64,000 nucleotides of DNA. Source: Lolium rigidum (lineage: Eukaryota; Streptophyta; Magnoliopsida; Poales; Poaceae). The stretch is from the NCBI RefSeq assembly GCF_022539505.1, contig NC_061510.1, positions 271,011,687-271,075,686 on the forward strand. Reading direction: 5' to 3'. Under the pieces are notes generated by a model that was given only the letters and a program-made list of their open reading frames with translations, was not told the origin of the DNA and ran no database searches. The translations under genes and the position numbers were made by a program. Below, one piece after another: positions 22,967 through 35,528 of the stretch (positions are counted from its first letter, which is position 1; each line of letters opens with the position of its first letter).

Positions 22967-24694
22967 TAAAGGGTTCGTTGCATAGAAAACATTAAATTTC
23001 TACCGTGAATAAGAATAAAACCAAGATCCAATCTACGAAAAGACAATATCTAATCTATGAAGATCAAAGCAACGAGAAAGAATAGAGACTAACCCTCGAA
23101 GATCCAAAGCCTAAACGAGATTAGATCTCGTGGTTGATGTAGATGATCGTTCCGGTGCTGCAATTCGGCAGCACTTCCGTACTCAGTCGCACGTACGGTG
23201 TCGATGAAGTCCTTCATCTCCCCGTTCCAGCGGGCAGCGGAGGTATCGTAGATCTCCTTGGAATCCCAGCAGCACGATGGCGTGGTGGTGGTGGTGGAGA
23301 AGATCCTGCAAGGCTTCGCCAAGCCGGTGCGGAATTGTGTGGAGGACGGAGAGAGGCGGCTAGGGTTGGAGGGGTGAAGGAGGGCTGCGCCCCTGCCCCC
23401 TCTCCACTTTATATAGGGGGGAGGTCGGTCAGGGTTGCCTTGGCCCCTCCTCAAAACCCGGCCTAGGGCCGGCGTCCAAAGAGGGAGGGGGGAAACTTCC
23501 CGCCAAGTCACCCTCCCTTTAGGGTTTCCACAAAACCCTAGGGGTGGCCGGCCTGGGCCTTGAGGCTGTGGTGCACCTGGCCCATTAGGGCTATGATGCA
23601 CCCCCTTGGCTCATGTGGCCCCTCCTGGGGTCATGGGCCCACTGGTGGACCCTCCGGAACCTTCTAGAAACTTCTCGGTCTTCCACCGGAAAATTCCCGA
23701 ACTTTTCCGAACCCCAGAAATTAACTTTCCTTACATGAATCTTATTCTACGGATCGTCCCGAACCTCCTCGTGATGTCCTGGATCCCATACGGGACTCCT
23801 AAAAACATTCACTATCCATCTGATATTCCAAATCTACTATACGATATCGAACCTTAAGTGCGTCACCCTACGTTTCGTGAACTATGCGGACATGATCGAG
23901 ACTCTTCTTCGATCAATAACCACTAGCTGGACCTGGAGATCCATAATGGCTTCCACATATTCAATAATAACTTAGTGATCGAATGAACCATTAACATACG
24001 ATAATAATTCCATTTGTCGCGCGATACTTTACTTATCCGAGGTTTGATCATCAGTATCTCTATACCTAGTTCAACCTCATTACCGATAAGTACTCTTTAC
24101 TCGTACCATGGTATGTCATCCCTTGTGACATAGTCACATGCTTGCAATATAATTGAATGACATTCCACCGAGACGGCCCAGAGCATATCTATCCGTCATC
24201 AGGATGGACAAATCCCAATCTTGATCCATATGCCTCAACTCATACTTTCTGAATACTTAATCCCATCTTTATAACCACCCATTTACGAAGTGGCGTTTGA
24301 TGTAATCAAAGTACCCATCCGGTATAAGTGATTTAGATGATCTCATGGTCGAAGGATTAGGTTACTATGTGTCGAAAGCTTATACCAAGACGGACTTAAT
24401 GACTTGATCTTATGCTACGCTTATTATGGGTGTGTGTCCATTATATCATTCTCCTAATGACATAACCTTGTTATTAACAACATCCAATGTTCATGATCAG
24501 GAAACCATGATCATCTATTAATCAACAAGCTAGTTTAACAAGAGGCTTACTAGGGACTCATTTATGTTTACATAACACACAAGTATTAATGTTTCCAGTT
24601 AATACAATTATAGCATGGAATACGTAAATTTATCATAAACACAAAGATATAATAATAACCACTTTATTATTGCCTCTTGGGCATATCTCCAACA
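22967..24694 (-). repeat. 5' LTR of the Copia element
   Basis: About 1.73 kb, uninterrupted, and moderately diverged from the split left copy. A minus-strand TATA-like stretch (CTATATAAAGTGG) lies at about 23406-23418. It starts TGTTGGAGATATGCCC and includes the AATAATAAAGTGG polyadenylation-type region at 24650-24670. Confidence 0.9.
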
Positions 24695-24699
24695 GTCTA

Positions 24700-26290
24700 T
24701 CGTTTTCGGTTTAACTTGAGTATAGGACTCCACACTATTAAGAGGGGATCGAAACTTTTATTTGGTACTCAGCTCAAATCATTTCCTCTCTACTTCCATC
24801 AAGGCTTGCCATCTTTTTACATCAATATTTTCCACATTCATCCTGGTGTTTCTCTGTGTGAGGTTCTTGAGCTTATTGCTACCTTTTCAACAAGCCAAAG
24901 TTCATCGAAAACGGAATCCATATGCATATTTTATTGCGTTTTCGAGTTTGGAGTTTATCGGTTTATCCTTTTAGTTATGTCAAATATTTCTTATTGATGT
25001 TCTTACTACGTGATTGGAATATGATGTTTCTACGCACACATTTTTATGTCTCGTTGTTGTGATTCCAGCGAGCCCCAAGATCATCGAAATCAGAATCTGG
25101 ATGAAATTCGAGTTTGGAGTTTTTCTCGGTTTATCCTTTTAGTTAGGTAAAATATTTCTTATTGATATTCTTACTACGTGGTTGGACTATGATGTTTCTA
25201 TTCACAAATTTGTATATCGCGTTGTTGTGATTCCAACGAGCCCAAGATCATCGAAATCGGAGTCCGGATGAAATTCAAGTTTGGAGTTTTTATCGGTTTA
25301 TCTTTTTAGTTAGGTAAAATCTTTCACATTTATGTCCTTATTACATGGTTGGACTATGATTTTTCTATGCATAAATTTATATATCTCCTTGTTGTGATTT
25401 CAACGAGTCCAAGATCATCGAAAACAGAGCCAAGATGCAAAAGTTATGGCCTTTTCCGTACCGATCGAGTGTTACTGTTTTTGTATGGCTGGTCACACCG
25501 GGCATGGATCCGGTATGACCGGCCGTGCACGATCCTGCACAATTTTGACATAAAAACGGCTAGTGTTGCTATATATGGAAGGGGCTAATTTCGTGAATTT
25601 TCATCTTGGCCATTATTTTGAGATTCATATCAAGTCCTTTATCCTCTTACTTTCTCTTGCACTCTTCTCCACCAATCCTTTGATCAAGAGAGATTTAACC
25701 AACAACTTTGACAATGGATCCATCAAATTAAAAGATCTTTTCATCCCCTCTTTTTCCACCGATCAAATTTGCGATTTGAGCTCTGTGTTAAGTTCTAGAT
25801 TCGATCTTGTTACTCTTGGAGGTTGATGACTCCTAGGCGGTAGTGGTCGTCGGGAGCAATCAAGTTGTGATCCGGCCAGAAAGTTTGTACGGGATCGAAG
25901 GCCTCCCTAAGGTCTTGAAATAGGGGAAAGGGCTCCTACTTCGTGGAAGGAGCTCATGGAGAAGAAGGTGAGCCTTCGTGGCATTAGGTGTCCTTCATGG
26001 TAACCGCACCTCTCCAACGGTGACTAGCTTCCCCTCAAGAAAGTGAACATCGGGATACATCGTCGTCTCCGCGTGTTTCGGTTATTTCTTTCCACTTATC
26101 TAATTTGTGAAAGCCATCGAGTTTGAAGTTGTTGATACATGTATTTTTTCATATAGGGTGATCCACTTAGTTTTCATTAGGCCATATTATTTATCCGCAT
26201 AGCCTAAAATTGCAAACAAGTCAAGGAATTTTTTTTAGAACCTATTCACCCTCCCTAAGTTACCGACATTGAACTTTCGGTAGTAGGGAT
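24700..26290. other. Retroelement-like debris with tandem repeat
   Basis: No protein domain is visible. The right part (25820-26270) reads like the transcribed end of a retrotransposon LTR, finishing near GAACCTATTCACCCTCCCTAA, a phrase common at Triticeae LTR ends. The left part consists of the tandem repeat described separately. The family is not identified. Confidence 0.4.
24895..25445 (+). repeat. Tandem repeat, unit about 167 bp, three to four copies
   Basis: The phrase AAGATCATCGAAA recurs at 25076, 25243 and 25410, exactly 167 bp apart, with a more diverged first copy (TTCATCGAAAA) at 24901, 179 bp upstream. Each unit also contains GAGTTTGGAGTTT, ATCGGTTTATC-TTTTAGTTA and TTGTTGTGATT. 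Copies differ by substitutions and small indels. Confidence 0.85.
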
Positions 26291-26299
26291 GAAGGGATG

Positions 26300-26830
26300 T
26301 ATTTTTTTGCGAATAGAACCCTGACATTAAGACAAACATCGAGCAGTACAATGAACCTCAACAAAAAAACGAAAATTAGAACAAATTTCTTGAGATGCCA
26401 TTCTATTTCAACCACGAGACCGTGTCGATGGCGTGGTACCGCTCCTCCCCGAGTCGGCCTGGCGTTGTTGGTTGCAGATGGGAAGTCACCGGACGGGTCA
26501 AGAAGATCACATCTGTCCCACAAGGAATAACTGCCGATGAAACTCCATGACGATCCGAAGATCCCCCAGCCAGAAGAAGTACTCGAGAACCACACGACTC
26601 CCACAAGTTTCTCGACGTCTCCATTGAGATGGGGCTGAAGGGGGGTATTTTATTAAAACAAGACGTCGCCGCCTTCACCTGAGTGTGGCCCCACCAAACT
26701 AAAACCCTAATACCAGGGAAATGGAGCCCTCCCGCCGACTGGGGCCAGGATCCACCCCGCCTCCATGGCCCGAAGGCCACAGAAGCGAGGCAGGTCGCCG
26801 GCGATGCCGACGAGAGGCGTTTCTGAGGGG
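26300..26830 (-). mobile_element. Possible 3' end of a LINE-type retroposon
   Basis: On the minus strand the region ends in TTAATGTCAGGGTTCTATTC, then GCAAAAAAATA, a short poly-A-like tail at about 26303-26310. This resembles the 3' tail region of cereal LINEs. An open frame of 125 codons (26403-26780) with a Thr-Arg-Pro-Val-Thr-Ser-His core overlaps it but has no recognised domain. Identification rests on remembered resemblance only. Confidence 0.35.
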
Positions 26831-26879
26831 CGAAGCGGTATGGGACGCAAGGTCAAGTACTAGCAGTTAGGGAGGAAGC

Positions 26880-27590
26880 AATGTAGTGATGAATTATTAC
26901 AGGCATGTAGATCACATCTAGATGTACATCTCGGATTATTTCTAAATTGTGTGGAACCTGAAAACCTCAACTTGCTATCTTTGTTCAATTGGAGCTTTTA
27001 CTAATTGTGAGGCTATTATTTGTGGCTGAAGACCTACTCCATGTAAGTTCTTCTTAAAGCTTTAAATTGGGTGGGTTTGCTAAATCACTAACTAGCTCTG
27101 CCATTGGGTGTTATATTTGCGTTGTCACATGGGATGAAAGCTCGTTGGAGTACCGAGAAACGAAAAGAATATTAGATATTTATCATTTATTAGAAACTCT
27201 CATATTTTTGTTTTGAATAAAATATTTAGCATTTTTCATGATATATATTATTTTGGAAAATTTAAATTTTAAGGGGACACTTGAGATTCAATGATAGTAA
27301 TTCTAGGATTTTGTTTCTTCTAAGATGGACGAGAATTTTCTGATAGTAAGCATTCTCCGTGCACAAAAGGATATTGAAGATTTATGTAAATTTGGATGTA
27401 TTTATACATTAAAATTTAGACCAACTTGGAACATCTTTTTATGGACAGAGCTAGTAGTATTAATTTTTTAACTAAATTAATGATAGTACAAAATTACAAA
27501 TCCGTGTTAAAAAGAACCTACATACAAACAGAGATAATTCCTAGAATATACAAAATCCATACTAATCTGTTCACATACGAGTTGTAAATC
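26880..27590. other. AT-rich intergenic sequence
   Basis: No ORF, tRNA, TIR or repeat structure is visible. It lies upstream of the B3 gene. Confidence 0.6.
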
Positions 27591-27599
27591 TACGTGATC

Positions 27600-28372
27600 C
27601 TCTGCACTTCCCTAGTGTTACTCTTTAACAGGCGCGAGAGGAAAAAGGAAAATCCCCGTTTCTCTTTTCTGTTCCACTCATGCATAAACCGAATCACTGC
27701 GGTCCGATGGCAGGCGCGAGAGCCTACTCCACTCTCTTCTCTCTGTCTCGGTCTCTCCCCACCCCAACCGAAGCGGGAGGGAGCCGCGAGGCCCGGTGGC
27801 CAGAGGTTTCTCACAAATTCTCACAAATTGCGCGGTCATTCCCCGCAATCCGGAGTTGAGCCTCCGCACATTCTCACAAATTGCGCGGTCATTTCTAACC
27901 TCCGCACTACTCACGAATTTTCTCGGCTGATCTAGGATCAGTGCCCCCGTTTTTCGCCAAGATCTCAGCTCGCCCATTGACTGACTTACTCAAGGTAACG
28001 GCTGCTCTGATCCGTAGGCTGATTTTGTTTCGTTTTTGTTGCCGCAGTCTCTGACCACACGTACTCGATCGTATCATCGTTTTTTCATGTCCCGGTACTG
28101 CCAAACTTCATCGCTACTGATTTGCAACGACGGTGTACCTTCATCCTCACTCCTATTAGTGATTTTTTCGCCACACCAATTCGTTTTTATATGCATTGTA
28201 TTAGTACTAAATTTATGTTGACCTTTAAAGTTTCACATTCATAAGTTTTGCCGTTTGCGAGAATCACAAATGGGAACTTTATATGATTTCTATATTCACA
28301 TTTTCCTTTTGTGGCCGTTTTGTTTCTGATTCTTTTCGTTTGATTTTGTATAATGTTGTACTGCATTTCTAG
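27600..28372 (+). promoter_or_regulatory. 5' region of the B3 gene with duplicated motif and probable leader intron
   Basis: The segment becomes GC-rich from about 27700, as grass 5' ends do. The phrase TTCTCACAAATTGCGCGGTC occurs twice, at about 27819 and 27870, flanking a short spacer. A likely leader intron has donor CAAG-GTAACG at 27995 and acceptor TTTCTAG at 28372, eight bases before the ATG. The transcription start is not determined. Confidence 0.5.
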
Positions 28373-28379
28373 TGAGAAG

Positions 28380-31300
28380 ATGGGGTGCGAAAGATGCAAA
28401 AGGAGGGATGAACTCGACTACAGCAATTTGGACGATCGGGAAAAACACTTCTTGTTGTTTATGCTCGATGGATGTACTCAAGAGATGGTAACTCGACCAC
28501 ATTCAAGCGAACTGCTGTTTCCTTTCCTTATTATCTTTTTTTTTTCCAAGTGCTCTGTAGTTTATAGCCATATAAGTATGTATGCGGTTTTGCCCACTTC
28601 AAAGGATCAAGGAACTTTGTTTTCCTGAGGAATTTATTTCTTTTTGTAGGAGAAGCAGTGTGAAAATATCCCACTGCAATTTTTAATGTATTATAATTAT
28701 TTACATGGGTTACATAAAGCTAAAAGAGAAGGAGAATTATGTTCTGAACAAATAGTCAGGTTGTTGTACTGCGTTGCGATGGTTTACCCGATTTTTCGGT
28801 CTCATTCTTGTGTTCGATGTCAACCAGGTCAATTACTTGCTTGAAGTAGCCCAGACCCACCTCTTTATTTTTAATCCTAGCAAGTCAAAAGGGTAAAACT
28901 GACGATACATGTTTATTACACTTGGTTAGTTATTGGCTGACTAAAAAGGGAAGTTGTTTCGTGCAAAAATAAAAAAAAAGCAGATTTTTAATACTTTAAC
29001 AACCCATTTCCAATCAAAAATTTCTCAATTAAACCTACATTAACACTGAAAAGACAACTTTCCTTTAACTTTTCATATGGCATTGATACAGTTTGCACGA
29101 TCTATACCAACGTGCCTGTCATCCTAGAGCATTTAATTCAAATAACAAAAAGTACCGTTCTGATCTCAATTAAAATTATAGCTTATATCAACAATAAGAA
29201 AGTGGATACTTTATTTTGTATTATAACAATTTGTTAGCCTTTTACTTTTAACTTATTTATTGAGCGGGGAAATTTGATTTGACATTTTCCTGTAAAGGAA
29301 ATTTGATTTTACATATAATATATACATGCACAAATTGTTGCATCATGTCTGCAAGTTTTACAATTTTTTCGCAATAAATAAACATATGTGACTGGATACA
29401 TGTACATTTGGAATACTATGTGTAAACTAAGAAGCTAGTTGAATCCAAGTGATGCATTGCTCCAGGAATTTGGATTTATATATTCTGCTCATGATTATTC
29501 TTTAAAGCTAATTTCAAATTTAGCATTGAGTATTGGTTGACAGTAGATATTGCGTATTGATCATTGTCACCGTTTGGTCTTTTTAAGGTAGCAATTGTAT
29601 TCTTTGGAAACATAAATTCCATATAGTAGTGTATTATTATTGTAGTGACATAGCATACTATGCAAGTATGCATTCCTTCTGCAACATTTTTTGCTGAACA
29701 GAGTCCGTAACGTGATAGCATAATCACTAAATGCCTGGTCCGTGAAAATGGAGAAATAGGCTAGCTCTTTCCCCCTCATCGTATTTTTAAGTCTGATGTT
29801 AAAATCTGAATTACACCATACTAACTAGTTGTTCAGTGACCTCGGAAGAACGTTCTCTTGAAGTTAGAACTATGTTCTTATTTCTAATTCTTGTTACTGC
29901 AGATCATCCCAGATGATTTTCTGAAACGATTCAGGGGTGAGATCCCAAGAGAGATGAAGTTAGAAACACAAAATGGTCACAGTTACACCATTGGAGTTGC
30001 GAAATATCCAGATAAACTAGTTCTTCGAGAAGGATGGGGAGCATTTGTCCAAACCTATGATCTACATACGGACGACTGTATGGTGTTCAGATACAAAGGA
30101 GACTCTAAGTTTGATGTTATAGTTTTTGATCGATTCGGTCTTGAGAAAGCATCATCTGTTATTGTGGACAATGCCCCTCCACCTCCTCGTGAACGGGAAA
30201 GGCACAACAGTGGTACTGAAAATTCGGAGCGTTCTCATGGTCATTCTCTGCCCAAGGAAACGCCATCGCCTACTGAATATTCCAACCATTCTGAAGGGCG
30301 TCATCAGCCCATGCAAAGGCAACCACCTACTGAAGATGGGAACCGTTCTCAAGGGCATCCTCAGCCCATGCGAATGCAATCGCCTACTGAAAATTTGGAC
30401 AATTTTGCTGGTTTTAGTCCCCCAATGGAAATGCAACAGCCTACTGAAAATGTGGCAAATTTGTGTGGCCATAGTCATCCCACACAAATGCAACCATGTA
30501 CTGAGACTTTGGATCACTCTAATTATCATGCTCAGACCGTGCAAATGCAACTGCCACGTAGACGTACCAGGAAACAATCAAAACTTCAAAGTGATTACTC
30601 AAGTCAGGGCAACAAGACAGCGATGCCTTCTTCTTCTTCAGGCATTTTCTCTAAGTTATTTCTTGAAATTTGTGATTATAGAGATACAATTCATTTCCAA
30701 ACAAATCCAATGTTTCAACATTTTAGAGTATTTATTTATTTTTTGCACAGGAGATTCTTTTTCGCCAGCAGATGATACTGAAGTACGTGATGCAGCTAGA
30801 TACACACTTGGGTGGCACTGCACTCTAACTACAATGCAGAAGAAGGAAGTTGATGAGAAGGTCCAATTTATTCATTCAGACAATCCAAAGTTTGTGGCTG
30901 TGATGAGGAATTTCAATGTTACAGGACCGGTCACTCTAGTGAGTATCGACTCTTACTGTTCTACAACATTGCTGCAATCTTTTTAATTAAACTATAGTTT
31001 TATGTTGACAGTACTATTTTGTATGATTTAATTTCTTCACCATTCCATGGCTAAATTACATTAATGCCATTATCTAATATACCGGGTTTGCACTTTACTT
31101 GAATGCCATTATCTTATTATCTTTCACCAATTCTGTAACTAGACTTTCTCCAAACAATATGTTAAGACGTATGTGGGTGATAAGGAGCGAAACATATGTC
31201 TTCAACGACTTAACAAGAGGTGGAAAGTGCATTTTGGTGGTAGCCCTATATTAAAAAGGATTGAAAGTGGCTGGCGGAAGTTTGTACAAGAGAATGATGT

Positions 31301-32340
31301 AGAGGTGGGTGATATCTGCATCTTTGAATTGCTGAAGATCTATGAGCTGTGCACAATGGAAGTCCATATCATCCGTGCAAAGGATTTTGGTAGGCCCTCC
31401 CAAAGTGGTGACCCAAGAGTGGAAGAGAGGCGCAAAGATGGTACTGAAACTGTGGAACATTGCCATTCTCGTTCTCATCCTGTGCAAATGCAGTTAGGTA
31501 ATGCAACTGTAGATGATTCTCCTGTTCATCCTCGGCCAATTCAAATGCAATCACCCCCAGCGGAGAGAGAAAAACGAGTTCAGAGGGATAACTGGAGTCA
31601 AGGCAACAAGAGTATGACGAGTTCTTCCTTCTCTTGCAGTTGAATTTAATACATTCAAAAATAATAATGCAGTCCATGTTACTACAGATGCAGTTCCTTC
31701 CAATTCATGCATCGTATTTTCATCTTCGGCAGCTATACTGAGTAGTTTTTTTTTTTGGTGCTTTGTGTAGGAGATTCTTTGATGGCAGAAGATAGCGGTG
31801 ATGATATGGACGATTTGTCTGGTTGCATTGGCGTGGGTTTGAAGCACCTAACCTCAATTCAGAAGAAGGCAGTGAAGGAGAAGGTCCAATGTATTGATTC
31901 TGAAATTCCCATCTGTGTGGCTGTGATGCCCAGGACGAGTGTTACAGGAAGTTTCAACCTAGTGAGTTCCATTGTTTACTCTATAATAATTTCCTTCGAT
32001 ACAAATATTTTACTGTCATTCTATGCTTACTCTGCTAGTGTTACTTTCCATTTGACATTCCTTTCTTCTTTTCCACATCATTAACCAGACCATGTCCAAG
32101 AAATACGTTGACAAGTATTTGGGAGATGAGGTGCGGAGCATCTGGCTTGAGAGACATAGGGAGAAGTATCATGTCACCTTGGGACGTAAACCTCTAAATA
32201 ACAGGGTTGTTAGGGGATGGGCCAAGTTTGTGAGAGACAACGAGCTGGAGAAGGGCGATATCTGCCTCTTGGAGCTGTTGAAGCATTGCAAGGTGTCTGC
32301 AATGAAAGTGCATATCATCCGCGCGAAAAATACTAGTTGA
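28380..32340 (+). CDS. Three-domain B3 transcription factor-like protein (REM-type)
   Basis: Proposed coding exons: 28380-28487, 29903-30671, 30751-30938, 31143-31611, 31771-31961 and 32089-32340, which total 1977 nt and 658 codons plus stop with consistent phases. The start [14 protein letters not shown] and [23 protein letters not shown] form the first B3 domain, ending [15 protein letters not shown]. The second ([13 protein letters not shown] ... [10 protein letters not shown]) spans exons 3-4 and the third ([13 protein letters not shown] ... [10 protein letters not shown]) spans exons 5-6. This layout matches rice-type Os03g0619600-like B3 proteins, nuclear DNA-binding regulators of largely unknown targets. 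Linkers are Pro/Gln/Met-rich; the first holds a 19-residue tandem repeat. All splice sites are GT-AG; the end of exon 2 is the least certain, chosen for phase and an available GT at 30672. No internal stop was found, so it may be functional. Confidence 0.85.
28488..29902 (+). other. First coding-region intron of the B3 gene
   Basis: It is bounded by ATG-GTAACT at 28488 and TTACTGCAG at 29902 and is AT-rich. Both borders interrupt the first B3 domain between Gln-Glu-Met and Ile-Ile-Pro, the usual intron position in this B3 subfamily. No other gene or clear transposon is seen inside. Confidence 0.7.
30251..30535 (+). repeat. Coding 57-bp tandem repeat (19 residues) in the B3 linker
   Basis: Five units of 57 bp lie in frame. 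Examples are [38 protein letters not shown] and [19 protein letters not shown]. The conserved frame is P-M-x-x-Q-x-P-T-E-x-x-x-N. A degenerate further unit continues to about 30550, and a related phrase (PVQMQ..., PIQMQSP) occurs in exon 4. Confidence 0.9.
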
Positions 32341-35300
32341 GCAACATTCTATCTCTACTGGTTGTTGTAGCACGTGGATAAGATAAGTTCACTCGGTTTA
32401 TGCATGTTGCATAGGAGAGTACTCGCTACTGAGCCATACTTTAGGGAGTTGAATAAGTAATGTCAGCGAGCCGCAATGAATTTCAGTTAAGTTGAAAAGT
32501 TTGTAGAGCAGCAGATGTAGGTTTAACACTGAAAACAGGATCGGATGTGCTTGTAGCTCCTTCAATTTGTTATTTTCTTCTACATTTTCTACTGCGCCCG
32601 TTTTTACCTGTGATGAGAGCCATCTTGCGTTTTCCATAGTACTAGATGGGCCCTACGCGCGTTGCTCCGCCCGTTTTATACAGCTGCGGTTTTTATTTGC
32701 GTTTGTGCGTGTCCCAGCTATCCTCAACTTGTTACCAAATGGTGCGGAGACCTCACACCTTTGCCTCTAGTTAAAATCAAGAACCACATTTTCTGTATGA
32801 TTAGGTGCCAAGTCATTTGGTTTGTTGGAAGGAATCAACAAAAACTTATCTAGCATGTTAAGATTCAAAAGTTTATAGTAACACCAAATTTTATTTTTAT
32901 TTTTCATGATATCATCATTCACAGTGGGGTAGGTCGACTTCTTTTGCAAATATCCTGAGAAGATCAAATGGCAGAAAAAATGATAATGACTACACATATA
33001 TTTCTCTTTGTGGGATTGATCCATAGATGAAAAAAAAACAATAATTTATCTACAAATATTAGAATGAACACTCCATGAAGTATTGGATACGAAATCATAC
33101 TTCTAGGGGCTCCAATATTAAATTGAGGTAAGAAAGGCCAATCCTTATGGCTGAAGCAATAAAATGGCAAGGTATGAAAACACACTAGACAGAAGGTGAG
33201 CCAAGTAACATAACTCCATAGCCAAAACTATACAGGCCACACACCAAGAAGATGCATTATGCATTATTATTTTTGGCCTAAGTATGTATATACTGCATCA
33301 GTTTTCTACAATAAGCTGAAAATAGGCAGAACCCGCTGAACAAATAACTAAGTGACACAATGCATGGCATAATAGCAAAATTAGGGGCTAACAATTGTGA
33401 AAGTGACATCAATATGCATGTAGAAACATCGGCTTATCATATTCACCATTGCTTGAATTTGGTTACTGATGTCATCGTCTCTTGGCTCCTCTTACCTATG
33501 ACCTTCCCATTTTTGTAGATCTTGTGGTTGTTCTTTATATATGATTATGTTGTTTGCTAAGTTATAAAGACAGGAGATGAAAAGTAATTGGATTCCCATA
33601 TTTGAAGAGAAAATAAATATAATAGCCAAAACATATGACGAAGCTTCTAACCTATTTTGCAAAATTACAAACACAAGACTGGTATGCACAGATCTGTAGT
33701 TTCTATGCTTATTATGCAAAATTATAAACATAAGATTGATATGCATAGATTTGTAATAACTGGACCTTTAAATATAGAAGACATAAGAGCATGAGCATGA
33801 TATCTGACTGTACCTAACCTCCTTATATCTACTATCAAGCATGATTAGTTATGGGAAATTTAGGAGTGGTTCCAACTTTATGTGGACACACAAAATTTAG
33901 CACACCACCTGAATATTGGTACAAAAAATAGGGGAACTATAAGACTTCTAGCATACTAACTAATTGCAATTGAACATGATATGTGAAATTTAGGAGTAGT
34001 TTTAATTTTTTATAGACATGAAACTACAAAAGGAAGGCAATATATAACCTGAATTTTGTTATACCAAAGAGAGTAGGGAGGACAGGAACTATCAGACTGG
34101 ACGGGCACATGAACAACAGTTAAACCTGACTACAAAATTCTGATGGGTAAACCCTATAGTAATAACCACTAAGCTTCCTCCAACCAGAATGCAGTAAACA
34201 TGCAGCTATTTAACTTTGACTAAACACATGATGATTTCTGTCAACATCTGATTCAATTATCCAATGTCAGTGTAATATTCAAAAATCATTCAGTTTAAAA
34301 ATCATCATACTTCGAGCAATCAATCAGGAAACTTGAAAATTGTGGAGAATAAATTAGGCTTGTTTTTGTATCAGCTGCACATGGTTTATCTCAAGTCATT
34401 AGCAGGTCAACTTATTTTCCTATAACCTGCATAATGAAAAAACTCTTAAGACATGCATAAGGGATACCTGATCCATAATTCCACATACAATAAACCATGG
34501 TTTAGCATCAGATATAAGCAAAGTAGAAAGACTAAAGGGATTGAGGGAGCACTGAAAATAAGATGAATCGAGGTTGCGTAATTCTATATCGACAGTGCAC
34601 ATTAATTCAGATATCATAGCAGGAAAAAGAAGAAATAATTGTATTACTCGTTGGTTTGTAACAGCGTCAAGCCGAGATTGAAGATTTGTTCATATCCATA
34701 GCTTCGTTGGTGAGCACATCGCACAGGACCTCCTATATGGCCAACAACATGACCAAAACGAATTCTGGTACACCTACTACAAATTATGACGGAACAAGAA
34801 GTGAAGGATGCCTACTATAGAAGTTATAAGCTGTTTACAATGATTTTGAAAACCAGGAAATCTCTCTCCGCATTCGCCTAGCATAAAATCAATTATTTTC
34901 CCTAAATTTACACATATTATATTATTGAAAAAATAAAGACTGCACCTACCCTGTGGCTGAGGTAACCTAGCTTGCTCTAGTAATAATATTCCCCTGAATT
35001 CCTTAACAACAAACTCAGTGTAAGATTCATTTAGTATACTATTACATTACAGAGTGACCAAATTGGTTGCCAATGAAACTACTTACCCAGAGTGTAGCCA
35101 CTAACTTCCTAAGGGCTGAATCCTCTAGTAATAAAATGCATGGTTGCATGATTGATACAGAAGCATCAACTACAAATACTTAAAGTATACCTTTTGCACA
35201 AAAATTAAGGCTCTCACACCAAATGATTGCAGGTGAATGGAGTCTGAAGGTTTTTGCTGTCCACTGGCAGTGAGAAAAAAAATCCAGGATGGTCTTTCTA

Positions 35301-35528
35301 TTGCCAAACATGCACATTGATGAGGGCTTTCATATATAATAACTCATGGTAATATTGTGGCAAGCTATATTGCAACATCTTAACAGGAGGAACAATTAAT
35401 CAAGAAGAGAAAAGAAGAAGAAATACACTGTCTCGGAAGAAGAGCAGGACATGGCATGGTGAGCTCCAAAAGGCGAAACAGCTAGGAGCTCACTGCTTAC
35501 ACACAAAATTTAGTACCAATAAATCATC
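32341..35528. other. 3' flank of the B3 gene and AT-rich intergenic region
   Basis: The first 300 bases are likely the 3' untranslated region. Beyond that the sequence is AT-rich, with no ORF over about 85 codons that resembles a protein, and no terminal repeats that I could pair. Confidence 0.5.

Larger units (their letters stand above)
11454..24694 (-). mobile_element. BARE/Angela/WIS-like Copia LTR retrotransposon
   Basis: The outer ends read TGTTGGAGATATGCCC on the minus strand at 24694 and end CCCTACA at 11454; this start is characteristic of the Triticeae BARE-1/Angela/WIS group. Inside are a tRNA-Met-type primer site (22953-22965), gag, protease, integrase, RT and RNase H in the Copia order (integrase before RT), and the polypurine tract GTGCAAGTGGGAGAC next to the 3' LTR. 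The flanks GTCTC (11449-11453) and GTCTA (24695-24699) are a target duplication with one change. Its left LTR is split by a 4.55-kb element. Frame breaks make the coding region inactive, so any further movement would need proteins in trans. Confidence 0.93.

Noticed and set aside
27590..28104. Minus-strand ORFs of 65-99 codons
   Set aside because: They overlap the 5' region and leader intron of the B3 gene and show no domain.
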